A stretch of 34,447 bases of DNA from Bradyrhizobium lablabi (GTDB taxonomy: Bacteria > Pseudomonadota > Alphaproteobacteria > Rhizobiales > Xanthobacteraceae). The position numbers and the translations under genes are program-made. Location: the NCBI RefSeq assembly GCF_001440475.1, contig NZ_LLYB01000057.1, positions 15,758 to 50,204 on the forward strand. The letters are read 5' to 3'. Positions 1 to 7,760 of this stretch are shown here, in pieces; positions within the stretch are counted from its first letter, which is position 1; the number at the start of each line of letters is the position of its first letter. The notes beneath the pieces were generated by a model that saw only the letters and a list, made by a program, of their open reading frames with translations, was not told the origin of the DNA and made no database searches.

Positions 1-203
1 GTGAGTCTTCGCTCGTATAGAACACTTCCTCCAAGTTGGCTTGCGTTTGTTGGACCTGGCCTCAAAGTTCCCCATAATGGATTGAAGAAGACCGGCTTAC
101 CGTTTGTCAGGCGGCCTATGCGCGCCTATGTGGGCAGGCAGGCATCAAGCGGCCAGCTGATCCGTAAAGCAAAGCACCTTCGATACAAGTCGGGAAGCCG
201 ATC

Positions 204-926
204 GTGACCGCTATTGAACATTCATTTCACGAGTTTCTGGATGCGCTTCAGACTGGCACTGACGAGATTGCGTTCCAGAATATTGGAGAGCGAGCGGCGC
301 ACCGTCTCGGATTTCGGTGGTTTGCCTATCTGTCGCTGAGTGACGACACTCCGCGGCTGATCTCTTCCTACCCACGTTCATGGACCACGCGCTATTTCGA
401 ACTCGGCTATGATGATATCGACCCGGTGCTCCGGCGCGCGCGCACCGAACGCCGGATATTCAGCTGGGACGGTGAGGTGCAAATGCCGCGCAGCAGGAAG
501 TTGAAAAGCTTCTTTGATGACGCGACCACCTTCGGAATCAGGACAGGCGTTACGGTACCCGTCGTCGGCGGCTTCGGTCGGCTCGCTGCCTTCACATTGG
601 CTTCGCAGGAGCGAAGTGCCGCGATCGACCGGCTCGTAGCAAACTCTTCCGACATCCTGCACCTGATCGGTCTATATTTTCATACAAACCTCGAGATCAG
701 GTTGAGCCAGCATCGGCCGACGCATCGTCATCGCAATCTGACCCAACGCGAATGCCAATGCCTTGCCTGGTCAGCCCGCGGAAAGTCGGTCGTCGATATC
801 GCGGCGATCGTTGGTATCAGCCCGCGGACGGTGGTCTTTCACCTTGAGAATTGTCGGCGAAAGTTGAACGCCGCTTCTCTCACCCATTGTGCGGTCATCG
901 CGACCCGCCAAGGGCTGATACCCTGA
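204..926 (+). CDS. traR: LuxR-family AHL-responsive regulator (TraR-like)
   Basis: This is a 240-aa quorum-sensing transcription factor. The N-terminal half (about residues 15-160) has the autoinducer-binding pattern of the TraR/LuxR family: a YPRSW segment, then a Y, then a DDIDPV segment carrying the acidic residue that contacts the homoserine-lactone amide. The C-terminal part (about 175-235) is a LuxR/GerE helix-turn-helix with the TQRECQCLAWSARGKS opening and the ISPRTVVFHLENCRRKL recognition helix. Translation starts at a GTG. It lies 233 bp upstream of, and codirectional with, the first AHL synthase, whose promoter region carries a lux-box dyad, so direct activation is inferred. By analogy with ICE TraR proteins it probably gates conjugation. 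The exact orthologue (TraR versus BjaR type) cannot be decided by eye. Confidence 0.9.
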   Translation: MTAIEHSFHEFLDALQTGTDEIAFQNIGERAAHRLGFRWFAYLSLSDDTPRLISSYPRSWTTRYFELGYDDIDPVLRRARTERRIFSWDGEVQMPRSRKLKSFFDDATTFGIRTGVTVPVVGGFGRLAAFTLASQERSAAIDRLVANSSDILHLIGLYFHTNLEIRLSQHRPTHRHRNLTQRECQCLAWSARGKSVVDIAAIVGISPRTVVFHLENCRRKLNAASLTHCAVIATRQGLIP

Positions 927-1159
927 CGCGCCCTACGAGATAGCTCTGACCGCTTTGTCGGACACGCACTTTGCTACAAACGATGTGCGCGATTTCAAAT
1001 CGTGATTTGGAGTTCCACGTTGGCACTGCCAATTCGCATTTTCCTCAAACTGGACCAAACAGCCTCTAGTTGAGGCGAGGACACCCACCTGTAATAACTT
1101 ACAGGCGTATGTCGAAATTCTTTCTGATGTGGTGACCGTGCCATTCGCAGGAGGTCGCC
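927..1159 (+). promoter_or_regulatory. Intergenic promoter region between regulator and first AHL synthase
   Basis: This 233-bp gap has no convincing gene. It holds a perfect 14-bp palindrome at 996-1009 (CAAATC, GT, GATTTG) of unknown role and a lux-box-like dyad at 1087-1106. A purine-rich Shine-Dalgarno (AGGAGG) at about 1149-1154 precedes the synthase start codon. Confidence 0.6.
1087..1106. promoter_or_regulatory. lux/tra box upstream of traI1
   Basis: The sequence ACCTGTAATAACTTACAGGC is a dyad with half-sites CCTGTAA and TTACAGG over an 18-bp core. It closely follows the classical lux-box form (CCTGT...ACAGG). It ends 53 nt before the synthase ATG. The second synthase has a related dyad at nearly the same spacing, which supports function as a LuxR/TraR operator. 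Binding by the adjacent regulator is inferred. Confidence 0.75.
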
Positions 1160-1798
1160 ATGAAGGTTGTTGCATTCAACTATCGTCAGTTCGGGCAGCA
1201 TTTTGATCTGCTCACCGCGATGTACCGGTTGCGCCGCCGTGTCTTTAAGGAGCGCCTTGACTGGTCGGTGTCGATCTCTGGCGATCTCGAGCTCGACATT
1301 TTCGACGCGCTCGGCCCGACCTATTTGCTCGTCCTCGGCGATCGCCAGGAAGTCATCGGATGCGTCCGGTTACTCCCGACCTTGGGTCCCAACATGCTTG
1401 CGAGGACGTTTCCGGCGCTGCTGGAAGGCAAGTATCCACCCTGCAGCAACAGGATCCTGGAAAGCTCCCGCTTCTGCGTCGACACAAGCCTCTCTCCGGA
1501 GCTCGGTGCAAACGGGCTCAACCGCGCGACTTTCATGCTGTTTGCCGGCATGTTGGAAACGCTGCGGCTTCGGGAGGCCGACTCGATTGTGACGGTCACC
1601 GATACAAGAATGGAGCGCATTCTTCGCCGGGCAGGCTGGCCCCTCGAGCGCATCGGCGCACCGCAACGGCTCGGTCCCACGATGGCGGTTGCGGGCTTTC
1701 TTCACGGCTCGGAGGAAGCACTCGCGGCAATGTATCGCCATGCCGGCGTTGTCGGGCCGGTTCTGATGCGAGCAGAATCGCTTCGCGCCGCCGCTTGA
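1160..1798 (+). CDS. traI1: Acyl-homoserine-lactone synthase, copy 1 (LuxI/TraI family)
   Basis: This is a 212-aa autoinducer synthase that should make an AHL from S-adenosylmethionine and an acyl donor. The hallmark LuxI residues are present: RLRRRVF...W near residues 24-35, the LELDIFD acidic stretch, GCVRLLP, and ESSRFCVD with its Glu and Arg. The C-terminal VTDTRMERILRRAGW block is the usual LuxI acyl-pocket region. Length is normal for the family. It is preceded by a good Shine-Dalgarno and the lux box at 1087-1106, which suggests positive feedback by the LuxR protein. It is about 65-70% identical by eye to the second synthase at 7082-7720, so the two are paralogues. Acyl chain and donor (ACP or CoA) cannot be read from sequence; similarity to BjaI-type enzymes makes acyl-CoA use possible. 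Confidence 0.92.
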   Translation: MKVVAFNYRQFGQHFDLLTAMYRLRRRVFKERLDWSVSISGDLELDIFDALGPTYLLVLGDRQEVIGCVRLLPTLGPNMLARTFPALLEGKYPPCSNRILESSRFCVDTSLSPELGANGLNRATFMLFAGMLETLRLREADSIVTVTDTRMERILRRAGWPLERIGAPQRLGPTMAVAGFLHGSEEALAAMYRHAGVVGPVLMRAESLRAAA

Positions 1799-1859
1799 GT
1801 GGCGCGATGGATGCTTGACCTTCTCAAAATGCAACAAATCCGCCTTCTGAATTGCATGG

Positions 1860-2322
1860 ATGTTGGCAGACCCGCGGCTAAGCCGAATCGTGCTGATTAA
1901 TCCCAGCGCGCGGCATGGAGCAGGCATGCGCCGAGGCCTGCGCGCGGATACGCGCCAGTCTTGTCTTGCTGGCGGCAGCCATCGATATATTCGCCATTCC
2001 CGTGCACGCCGCACGAGAGGGGCACCATGATGGAGGCGGCGATGAGCGTGCAGATCTCTTCAGGTGGATCGATGCCAAGCCTCTCTCCTTGTGGCAGGAT
2101 CCCACCTTCAGCGAATCTGCAGGCATCTCCGACGCAAGCATAATCTTCCTCGGTGGCGCGTGGCTTGAGGAAGACTTATTGATCGCAGCTCTTGAGGGCG
2201 TGCGGCGCGGCTACGATGTTCGCCTGCTCGCGGATCTTTCGGTCCCGCGGCTCGAAATCGATCGGAGCCTGGCTCTGGATCGGCTCGCCATACACGGGGT
2301 GCCAGCAATGACGCTGCGGCAA
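1860..2322 (+). pseudogene. Decayed isochorismatase-fold gene, fragment 1
   Basis: The ATG at 1860 opens with the same residues as the intact gene at 7761 (MLADPR.SR.VLINP). The frame is then lost within about 50 bases, and homology continues one frame away from about 1915. That second frame holds the core SIIFLGGAWLEEDLLIAAL and GYDVRLLADLS blocks and runs to AMTLRQ at about 2322. From there the reading frame becomes unrelated and stops at 2454, so the C-terminal helix is missing. It sits 61 nt after traI1, the same arrangement as traI2 with its intact partner. It is read as a broken duplicate of that partner gene. Confidence 0.7.
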
Positions 2323-2443
2323 CGGACCGACGCCGCGCGAGATCCAGTAGTAGCGTGCCCGGCCTTCCCGAAATTGGCAGACATGAACTCGAGCGTCCAA
2401 GCTGCAAACATCGGCCACTGGCACGCCGCAAGTCGTTCAAGCG

Positions 2444-2769
2444 ATGCCGCTTGATGGATTCCTTCCTTGGAAGGACGAACGGCTTGTCGAACGCATGGCG
2501 CAAGACGACCTTCGCTTCCTGTATCTCGCCGGCGGCTGGCTTGAGGAGGATGTGCTTATTACAGCTCTGGAGGGGCCGCGCGGGGCTACGACATACGCGT
2601 CCTGTCAGATCTGCCGGCCGCGAGGCGCGAAGCCGAACGGAAGCCGGCGTTCGACCGTCTGATGCTGCATGGCATGATCGTAACGACTGTTCGCCAGACA
2701 TTGCTGGAGTGGGCCGTTTGCCTTTGCGATAGCTGCCTGATGGAGGAAATCCGGCGATTGCTGAAATAG
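2444..2769 (+). pseudogene. Decayed isochorismatase-fold gene, fragment 2
   Basis: A second homologous piece follows fragment 1 directly. It begins with DGFLPWKDERL and LYLAGGWLEEDVLITALEG, matching the middle of the intact protein at 7761-8297. A frameshift near 2575 is needed to continue with RGYDIRVLSDLPAARREAER and TTVRQTLLEWAVCL, ending in a normal C-terminus at the TAG at 2767-2769. Together with fragment 1 this makes a partial tandem duplication of the same domain, both copies broken. No product is expected. Confidence 0.68.
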
Positions 2770-3122
2770 GGTGCAGCGGCCAAACTCGCAGTCTTTGCTC
2801 GTCGGCCGCCGAGGTCTCGTTCCATGCTGGTAAATCGTCTCCACGACGATCCGCCAAGCACTCTTCGAACGGGACGCGTCTCTGGAAATGGTTTTGGGCT
2901 TGTTTGCTAAATGGCGCCTCCCGCAAGTCCAATGGAGTAGCCATAGCTACCGAAGATTTGAACGGCGCCCGTCGTCACCTTCACGCCCATTTCGCTGCGG
3001 AGCCACGCCTTGGAACCACGGCTCAAGCGTGTCGAATTCAACGAACCGCCGATCGACACGCCCAAGCTGCGAATCTTTACTCCATAGTGCAGACGCTGTG
3101 AATACGAATCGGAAAAGCCAGA
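2770..3122. other. Gene-poor debris region
   Basis: No intact gene is recognised. The only homology seen is a short acyl-CoA dehydrogenase-like scrap on the minus strand at 2934-3014. The overlapping open frames on both strands are short and compositionally unconvincing. Confidence 0.5.
2934..3014 (-). pseudogene. Acyl-CoA dehydrogenase C-terminal fragment
   Basis: On the minus strand about 27 codons read SKAWLRSEMGVKVTT then GAVQIFGSYGYS. This fits the conserved acyl-CoA dehydrogenase helix and QIFGGxGYS motif near the flavin and active site. The frame departs from the family immediately on both sides, so this is only a remnant. It may be passive debris. It lies near AHL synthase genes, and some synthases of this type use acyl-CoA donors, but a functional link is speculation. 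Confidence 0.4.
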
Positions 3123-3704
3123 ATGCCTCGGATCGTCTTGGGTAAAGTGAAGTGGCACCAGAAGGTGGAGATCGACGGAGATCGAAATGCCGTTCCCGAT
3201 GGCTTTCGATGCGACTCCCGGAGCAGAGACTCAAAGGTCTATCACCTCTGCGGCCACCATCGATGCAGAAATCTACTCCGGAGCGAGATCAACGAAGCTC
3301 TTCCCGACGGTTTGAAGCTGCGATCCCTCGACCGCTGTTTCGGAAGGGGCGGTTATTATACGGTGTACCCGCGTGGGCGAGGGGCGTCCGCCGGATCTGC
3401 TCCTTGCGGCTACGAGAGGGTATCGAGATGGGCCTCACCGGAAGAGGCAGGAGCCTGGTTGAGAACTTCTGGAACCGCCATTCCGTCGGGGATTGGAGGT
3501 GACCGCTTATACGTTGCTTTACCCGAGGCAAGGCAACCCGGCGGAACGGGTCCGGTACGGGTTGACTTCGCAGTCCCCCGATCTGCGCTGATCCAAACGG
3601 GCAAAGCTGAATGGCGTGTGATTATGCAACCAATTCAAAGTACGCCCATTCACAATGTAATCCTGACCGTTCCAAATGAGGTCACGCTCGCAAATGATCA
3701 ATGA
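3123..3704 (+). CDS. Possible polymorphic-toxin C-terminal domain (partial or truncated gene)
   Basis: This is an open frame of 193 codons whose last 110 or so look like a folded domain: YERVSRWASPEEAGAWLRTSG, an IPSGIGGDRLYVALPE stretch, GPVRVDFAVPRSAL, EWRVIMQPIQSTPIHNV and a final LTVPNEVTL. The pattern resembles toxin tips of RHS-type polymorphic toxins, but I cannot name the family. The first 75 or so codons look unlike real protein, so the true 5' end is probably lost and the annotated ATG may not be used. The stop codon overlaps the start of the next gene by 11 bp, the usual layout of a toxin followed by its immunity gene. Function is inferred from this layout. Confidence 0.45.
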   Translation: MPRIVLGKVKWHQKVEIDGDRNAVPDGFRCDSRSRDSKVYHLCGHHRCRNLLRSEINEALPDGLKLRSLDRCFGRGGYYTVYPRGRGASAGSAPCGYERVSRWASPEEAGAWLRTSGTAIPSGIGGDRLYVALPEARQPGGTGPVRVDFAVPRSALIQTGKAEWRVIMQPIQSTPIHNVILTVPNEVTLANDQ

Positions 3705-3999
3705 TTCAAGCGTCATCGTGACCAGTGAATTCGGCTTGATCGTACGTCGAAACGCACTGACCGAACGGCAAGTCGATTTGCGCGATTTGTTCACCGCCAT
3801 GGAAGTAGAGGTTCAGCTCGGCGGTAGCAACGATCTCCTTACGTTCGGACCGCACTTTGGACGCGAGGCGCTGAATACGATCGTCTCTCGCCTGACAAGG
3901 CTAGGGCTCATATATTTTGACGACTTTTTTGAGTTTTGCGGTGACTATCCGCCATGGATCGCCTTTCGGGGTGACTACAATCCGTCGTCATCGACCTGA
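3694..3999 (+). CDS. Small acidic protein, possible immunity partner
   Basis: This 101-aa protein starts at an ATG inside the end of the preceding frame. It is acidic, with an orderly mix of strands and helices: SSVIVTSEFGLIVRRN, VDLRDLFTAMEVEVQLGG, LLTFGPHFGREALNTIVSRL, LGLIYFDDFFEF. There is no signal peptide or membrane segment. Small acidic cytoplasmic proteins translationally coupled to a toxin domain are typically immunity proteins, so this role is inferred. I do not recognise the family. The base composition around it is more AT-rich than the surrounding genes, which suggests separate acquisition. Confidence 0.5.
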   Translation: MINDSSVIVTSEFGLIVRRNALTERQVDLRDLFTAMEVEVQLGGSNDLLTFGPHFGREALNTIVSRLTRLGLIYFDDFFEFCGDYPPWIAFRGDYNPSSST

Positions 4000-5093
4000 C
4001 GATGTTGGGACGCCCAGGTCGGAATTTCGAGGCGCTCAACTGCGCAACCGTGCCCGGGCCAGCCGACTTATCGGATCGAGACCGGGCGCTTCGGTGCTGA
4101 AAAGCACAAGTGAGAACGTTTCGCGCTCTATCAGGGCTGCGTCGGCCTGGCTGGCGATCGAGCCGCTCTCTCGAGGAACGACACGAAACTGATTTTCGTA
4201 CGTCTGGCGCCGGCTGCTTTCTTGCTCGTGTAATTGCCGGTCCAATTTGCATTGTGCCCTGTCTGATGTTGGCTTGGACTAGAATCGGATTTCCGCGCGT
4301 GCATCGCACGAGAAGAAGAGTATTGCGTCAGCCTGCAGATCGCGAAGACACAGCAGACATCGGGTCCGCCTGTGGGTTAGCTGGATACCGCTTTTTCTAT
4401 TCTTGGAAACTGATCACCATTTTCGCTAACCGGCGCCTGCATCGAGCGGCCGGAGAGCGCTGCCTGCGTGGAAGCAGTGTTTCTCGACAGAGCGATCCCC
4501 ACCCAACGCTCATCGGCTCGGTTCACCGCCGCCTGATGAAATGTGAGGGTGTCGAAAGGTCAAGCGCCGACAATCGACACCTCCCGGCGGACGGCCGGTA
4601 CGACATAGTCACCGTCGTCGGAGGCGAATACCGATTGAGGATCATTCGACGGTTTTGAGCGCGAGTCGTTGGCCGCGATGTCAATGTTTCGAAGGGAGCG
4701 AGAGAAGCGATGCCCCATATCATTTCTGTACTGACGCTGAAGTCCATGCATCTCGATCGCGTTTCGCTATTGCCACTGGGATCCGCTCAGAAGCGTGCTT
4801 CGAGACGGTCTGATCGATTACGTCAAATCTGCTTGGATCGGTGCTGGTCTGCCGCGCTTTGATCAGAAATGGGTGCCGGTACCCATCATCACTGGGTTGG
4901 CGTGATCACTGCTCGCTTCCGCTGCGGAAGCGTCGTTGGCAGTTGAAGCGATCAGGTGTCGGATCATCGTATGCCTTTGCTCGAACTCTCCCGCGGCCCT
5001 ACTCCGCGTGCGCAAAACGTGGTGCAGAACCTCTGCATACCTTGCGCTCGCAGGCGGACTATTCACGCACCAATTCCATAATCGGGTTAGCCC
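4000..5093. other. About 1.1 kb without a recognisable gene
   Basis: Several overlapping frames up to about 180 codons exist on both strands, but none has recognisable motifs, a convincing ribosome-binding site or consistent codon usage. The stretch probably consists of eroded mobile or conjugation DNA. The adjacent orphan ribbon-helix-helix gene also points to a rearranged junction. Confidence 0.45.
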
Positions 5094-5696
5094 ATGAAAC
5101 CCAGGGTCGGCGTCTATCTCTCAAAGCGAACAGCCGCGCGGTTGACGATGGCCGCAAAGCGCCGCGAAATCACAAAATCGGCGCTGGTCGAAGCCGCTAT
5201 CGATCGGTTTCTTGCTTCCGATGACACCACTGACGCTGCCGTGCTGGCTGGTCGGCTCGCCGACTTGAGCGGCCAGGTTGATCAGCTTGATCGGAATCTC
5301 GGCATCGTAAGCGAGATCGTCTCTCTTCACGCCCGGTTCCACCTTGCGGTTGCCCCGGAGTTGCCGGCAGCGACACAGCCAGCCGCGTGCCGGCTCGGCT
5401 CCGCGCGTTTCGACGAATTCGCGGCCCAGGTGGAACGGCGTGTCCAGCTGGGAACGCCGCTGATGCAGGAGACAATGGACCGGCTTGACACCACGGCGCC
5501 GGCTGTTTCTGCAAACGTAGAGGGGGATCCTGCTGGCGATGTGTCCGTCGCCTGCGGGACTGGCTCCGCTGCATCGACTTGGGTCCACGAGATTCAGAAC
5601 GCCGCTGCCGTCCGGGAGGACGGCAGCACCGACAACTTTCCGGCCGACCCTGGACGGGCCGTGCACAGACGCAGCTACCGGCAGCGATATTCGTGA
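5094..5696 (+). CDS. Orphan ribbon-helix-helix (CopG-like) protein of conjugation-operon type
   Basis: This is a 200-aa open frame. Residues 1-45 (MKPRVGVYLSKRTAARL, then TKSALVEAAIDRFLASDD) form a ribbon-helix-helix DNA-binding unit. Residues 50-90 (LADLSGQVDQLDRNLGIVSEIV) form a helical segment, followed by the FDEFAAQVERRVQLGTPLMQETMDRL block. Proteins of this shape usually lie between traG and trbB in alphaproteobacterial conjugation operons (from memory), but neither neighbour is present here. The last 45 or so residues look random, so the 3' end may be altered by the same rearrangement that brought in the transporter remnant downstream. Role as a repressor or relaxosome accessory is inferred. 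Confidence 0.6.
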   Translation: MKPRVGVYLSKRTAARLTMAAKRREITKSALVEAAIDRFLASDDTTDAAVLAGRLADLSGQVDQLDRNLGIVSEIVSLHARFHLAVAPELPAATQPAACRLGSARFDEFAAQVERRVQLGTPLMQETMDRLDTTAPAVSANVEGDPAGDVSVACGTGSAASTWVHEIQNAAAVREDGSTDNFPADPGRAVHRRSYRQRYS

Positions 5697-5793
5697 TGAT
5701 GAGCTGCGGCCTTCACCGGGGCGAGCCGCGCTGGCGTGGCTGGCGGCGTTCCGTAACGGAAGCCGAATTTTGCTGGAAAATCGTGTCCTGATC

Positions 5794-7004
5794 ATGCGGG
5801 TGCTTTTGCCGTTCGTGGCTGGTTACTACCTTTCCTATCTGTTTCGCACCATCAACGGCCTTGTCGCTGCTCCGCTGACATTGGAGTTGGGATTTGCGGC
5901 CGGCGATCTTGGTCTGCTGACGTCGGCTTTCTTTCTAACCTTTGCTGCGGCGCAGATACCTGTGGGCGTGCTTCTGGACCGATACGGTCCGCGCCGGGTT
6001 CAGAGCGCATTGCTGGTAGCGGCCGCCTCAGGTGCAGCGCTGTTCGCCGCTTCGGACGATTTTTATCTGCTGCTGGCAGCACGGGCGTTGATGGGCCTCG
6101 GTGTCGCGGGTGCCCTGAACGCTGGATTGAAGGCCCTCGTTGTGTGGTTTCCAAGCGATCAGCTGCCGCTTCTCAATGGCTTCATGCTCATGCTCGGCGC
6201 TTTGGGGGCCGTTACGGCTTGCCAGCCGATCTGTTGCTTGCCTTGATCGGATGGCGCGGGCTGTTCGCTTTGTTCGCTGCCATGACAGTCGGCTGCGCGG
6301 CCGTGATCTACCTTGTCGTTCCCGACGCCGCGAAGGCCGCAACCGGCCCGGCCCCTGCAGCGCTGTACCAGGTCTATACTGATCCCCGCTTCTGGCGCTT
6401 CGTGCCGCTGTCGGCGACGACGATCGGAACGGCCTGGGCATTGCAGGGCTTATGGGCGGCGCAGTGGCTCACCGATGTCGAAGGTCTCAACCGGGCCGCT
6501 ATGGTGTGGCATCTCTTCGTCATGGCCATCGCGGTCAGCCTGGGTGCGATGCTGTGGGGGATAGCTGCCGATCGACTTCGCAGGCGTGGCATCGCTCCGC
6601 AAGCCCTCCTCGGGTTCGCCGCGACGGTCGCGGTCGCAGCGCAGCTCGCGCTCATCCTGCGATGGCCATTGCCGTCGTATTTCCTGTGGGCGGTCATCGC
6701 CGCGGTCGGCGCAGCAACCGTTCTCGGTTACGCGATCCTCAGCGAGCAGTTTCCGAAAGAGCTTGCCGGACGGGCGAACGCGCTTCTCAACTTTTTTCAT
6801 ATCGGTGCGGCGTTCGCGGTGCAAATCGGAACCGGGCTTGTGCTTCAGCACTGGTCGCCCGACGCCGGGCAGTATCCGCAAGTAGCCTATCAGGCCGCGT
6901 TCGCTCTCAACGTGGCCCTCCAGATCGTGGCGGGGTTCTGGTTCGCCCTTCCTTGGTTTCTCCGCATCCCGAAGCGGACCTTGCGCGCCTCTTCGAATGT
7001 CTAA
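5794..7004 (+). pseudogene. MFS transporter gene with a frameshift
   Basis: A 12-helix major facilitator is split over two frames. The first part begins at the ATG at 5794 (MRVLLPFVAGYYLSYLFRT) and contains the MFS signature GVLLDRYGPRRVQ between helices 2 and 3. The frame is lost at about 6210-6225. Homology resumes one frame away (PADLLLALIGWRGLFALFA) and runs through the second half to the stop at 7004, including a second GIAADRLRRRG loop. A single missing base explains it, either a true mutation or a sequencing error. The substrate is unknown. It ends just 3 bp before the lux box of traI2. Confidence 0.8.
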
Positions 7005-7007
7005 CCC

Positions 7008-7027
7008 ACCTGCAAAATACAACAGGT
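7008..7027. promoter_or_regulatory. lux/tra box upstream of traI2
   Basis: ACCTGCAAAATACAACAGGT is a dyad with outer half-sites ACCTG and CAGGT, again an 18-bp CCTG-N10-CAGG core. It ends 54 nt before the second synthase ATG, compared with 53 nt for the first synthase. The interior differs from the first box, so the two may be bound with different strengths. Confidence 0.68.
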
Positions 7028-7081
7028 TTCGCAAAAAGCGATCTCTGGTTGTGTGTCACCTTTGTTAAACGGGAGATTTAC

Positions 7082-7720
7082 ATGAACGTTATCGCGCTGT
7101 CGCAACATCAGTTCGGGCTGAACCTCGATCTGCTGGCCGCGATGTTTCGCCTTCGCCGCCGCGTTTTCAGGGATCGTCTGGGGTGGACCGTGTCCGTCAC
7201 CGGTGATCTTGAACTCGACGTCTTCGATGCCTTGAATCCAACCTATCTCCTGCTGGTGTCCGCCGGACGAGAAGTTGTTGGTTGTGTCAGGCTGCTTCCC
7301 ACAACCGGGCCTACGATGCTCGCCGACACGTTCCCTCAGCTGCTGACGGGGGCTAGCCCGCCTCGAAATAACCGGATCCTGGAAAGTTCGCGGTTTTGCG
7401 TTGACACCAGGCTCGCCGATCAGCTCGCGGGGAACGGACTTAATCGTGCGACCTTCATGCTGTTTGCCGCGATGATCGAGAGCCTCGGCCTGATGGATGC
7501 AGACCGTATCGTGACCGTCACCGATACCAGAATGGAACGCATTCTCCGGCGCGCGGGATGGGCGCTGGAGCGTCTCGCGCCTCCCCAAAAGATAGGTCAG
7601 ACCATGGCGCTTGCCGGTTTCCTGCACGGATCTCGCGAGACGCTCTTGAGCATGTACCGTCAAGCCGGCATCGAAGGCCCGGTTCTCAGCCGGCCGGAAG
7701 CCATTCAGACCGCAGCGTAA
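7082..7720 (+). CDS. traI2: Acyl-homoserine-lactone synthase, copy 2 (LuxI/TraI family)
   Basis: This is a 212-aa LuxI-family enzyme, the same length as copy 1. It has the same conserved residues: FRLRRRVFRDRLGW, LELDVFD, GCVRLLP, ESSRFCVD, and VTDTRMERILRRAGW. The start is the ATG at 7082, preceded by GGGAG. A longer open frame reaching back to 6452 is only a shadow of the transporter remnant. A lux box lies just upstream, and an isochorismatase-fold gene follows after 40 nt, probably in one transcript. Differences from copy 1 cluster in residues 85-125, where acyl specificity is partly set in the family, so the two enzymes could make different signals; this is inference. Confidence 0.9.
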   Translation: MNVIALSQHQFGLNLDLLAAMFRLRRRVFRDRLGWTVSVTGDLELDVFDALNPTYLLLVSAGREVVGCVRLLPTTGPTMLADTFPQLLTGASPPRNNRILESSRFCVDTRLADQLAGNGLNRATFMLFAAMIESLGLMDADRIVTVTDTRMERILRRAGWALERLAPPQKIGQTMALAGFLHGSRETLLSMYRQAGIEGPVLSRPEAIQTAA

Positions 7721-7760
7721 TGGCCATGTTTTCAGACCTCACAAACGATAGGTCGACCAG

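Noticed and set aside
1..207. 68-codon open frame at the left edge
   Set aside because: No recognisable similarity or start context, and the regulator gene begins within its end; not supportable as a gene.
1818..1841. Possible degenerate lux box before the first isochorismatase remnant
   Set aside because: It shares CAAAAT-CAACA words with the traI2 box, but the symmetrical CAGG half-site is lost, so binding cannot be argued.
2108..2944. 278-codon minus-strand open frame
   Set aside because: It covers the two plus-strand isochorismatase remnants, whose homology is clear; the minus translation is Arg/Ser-rich and featureless.
4110..4658. 182-codon plus-strand open frame
   Set aside because: It is Arg/Ser/Cys-rich with no motif, weak start context and competing frames; more likely eroded DNA.
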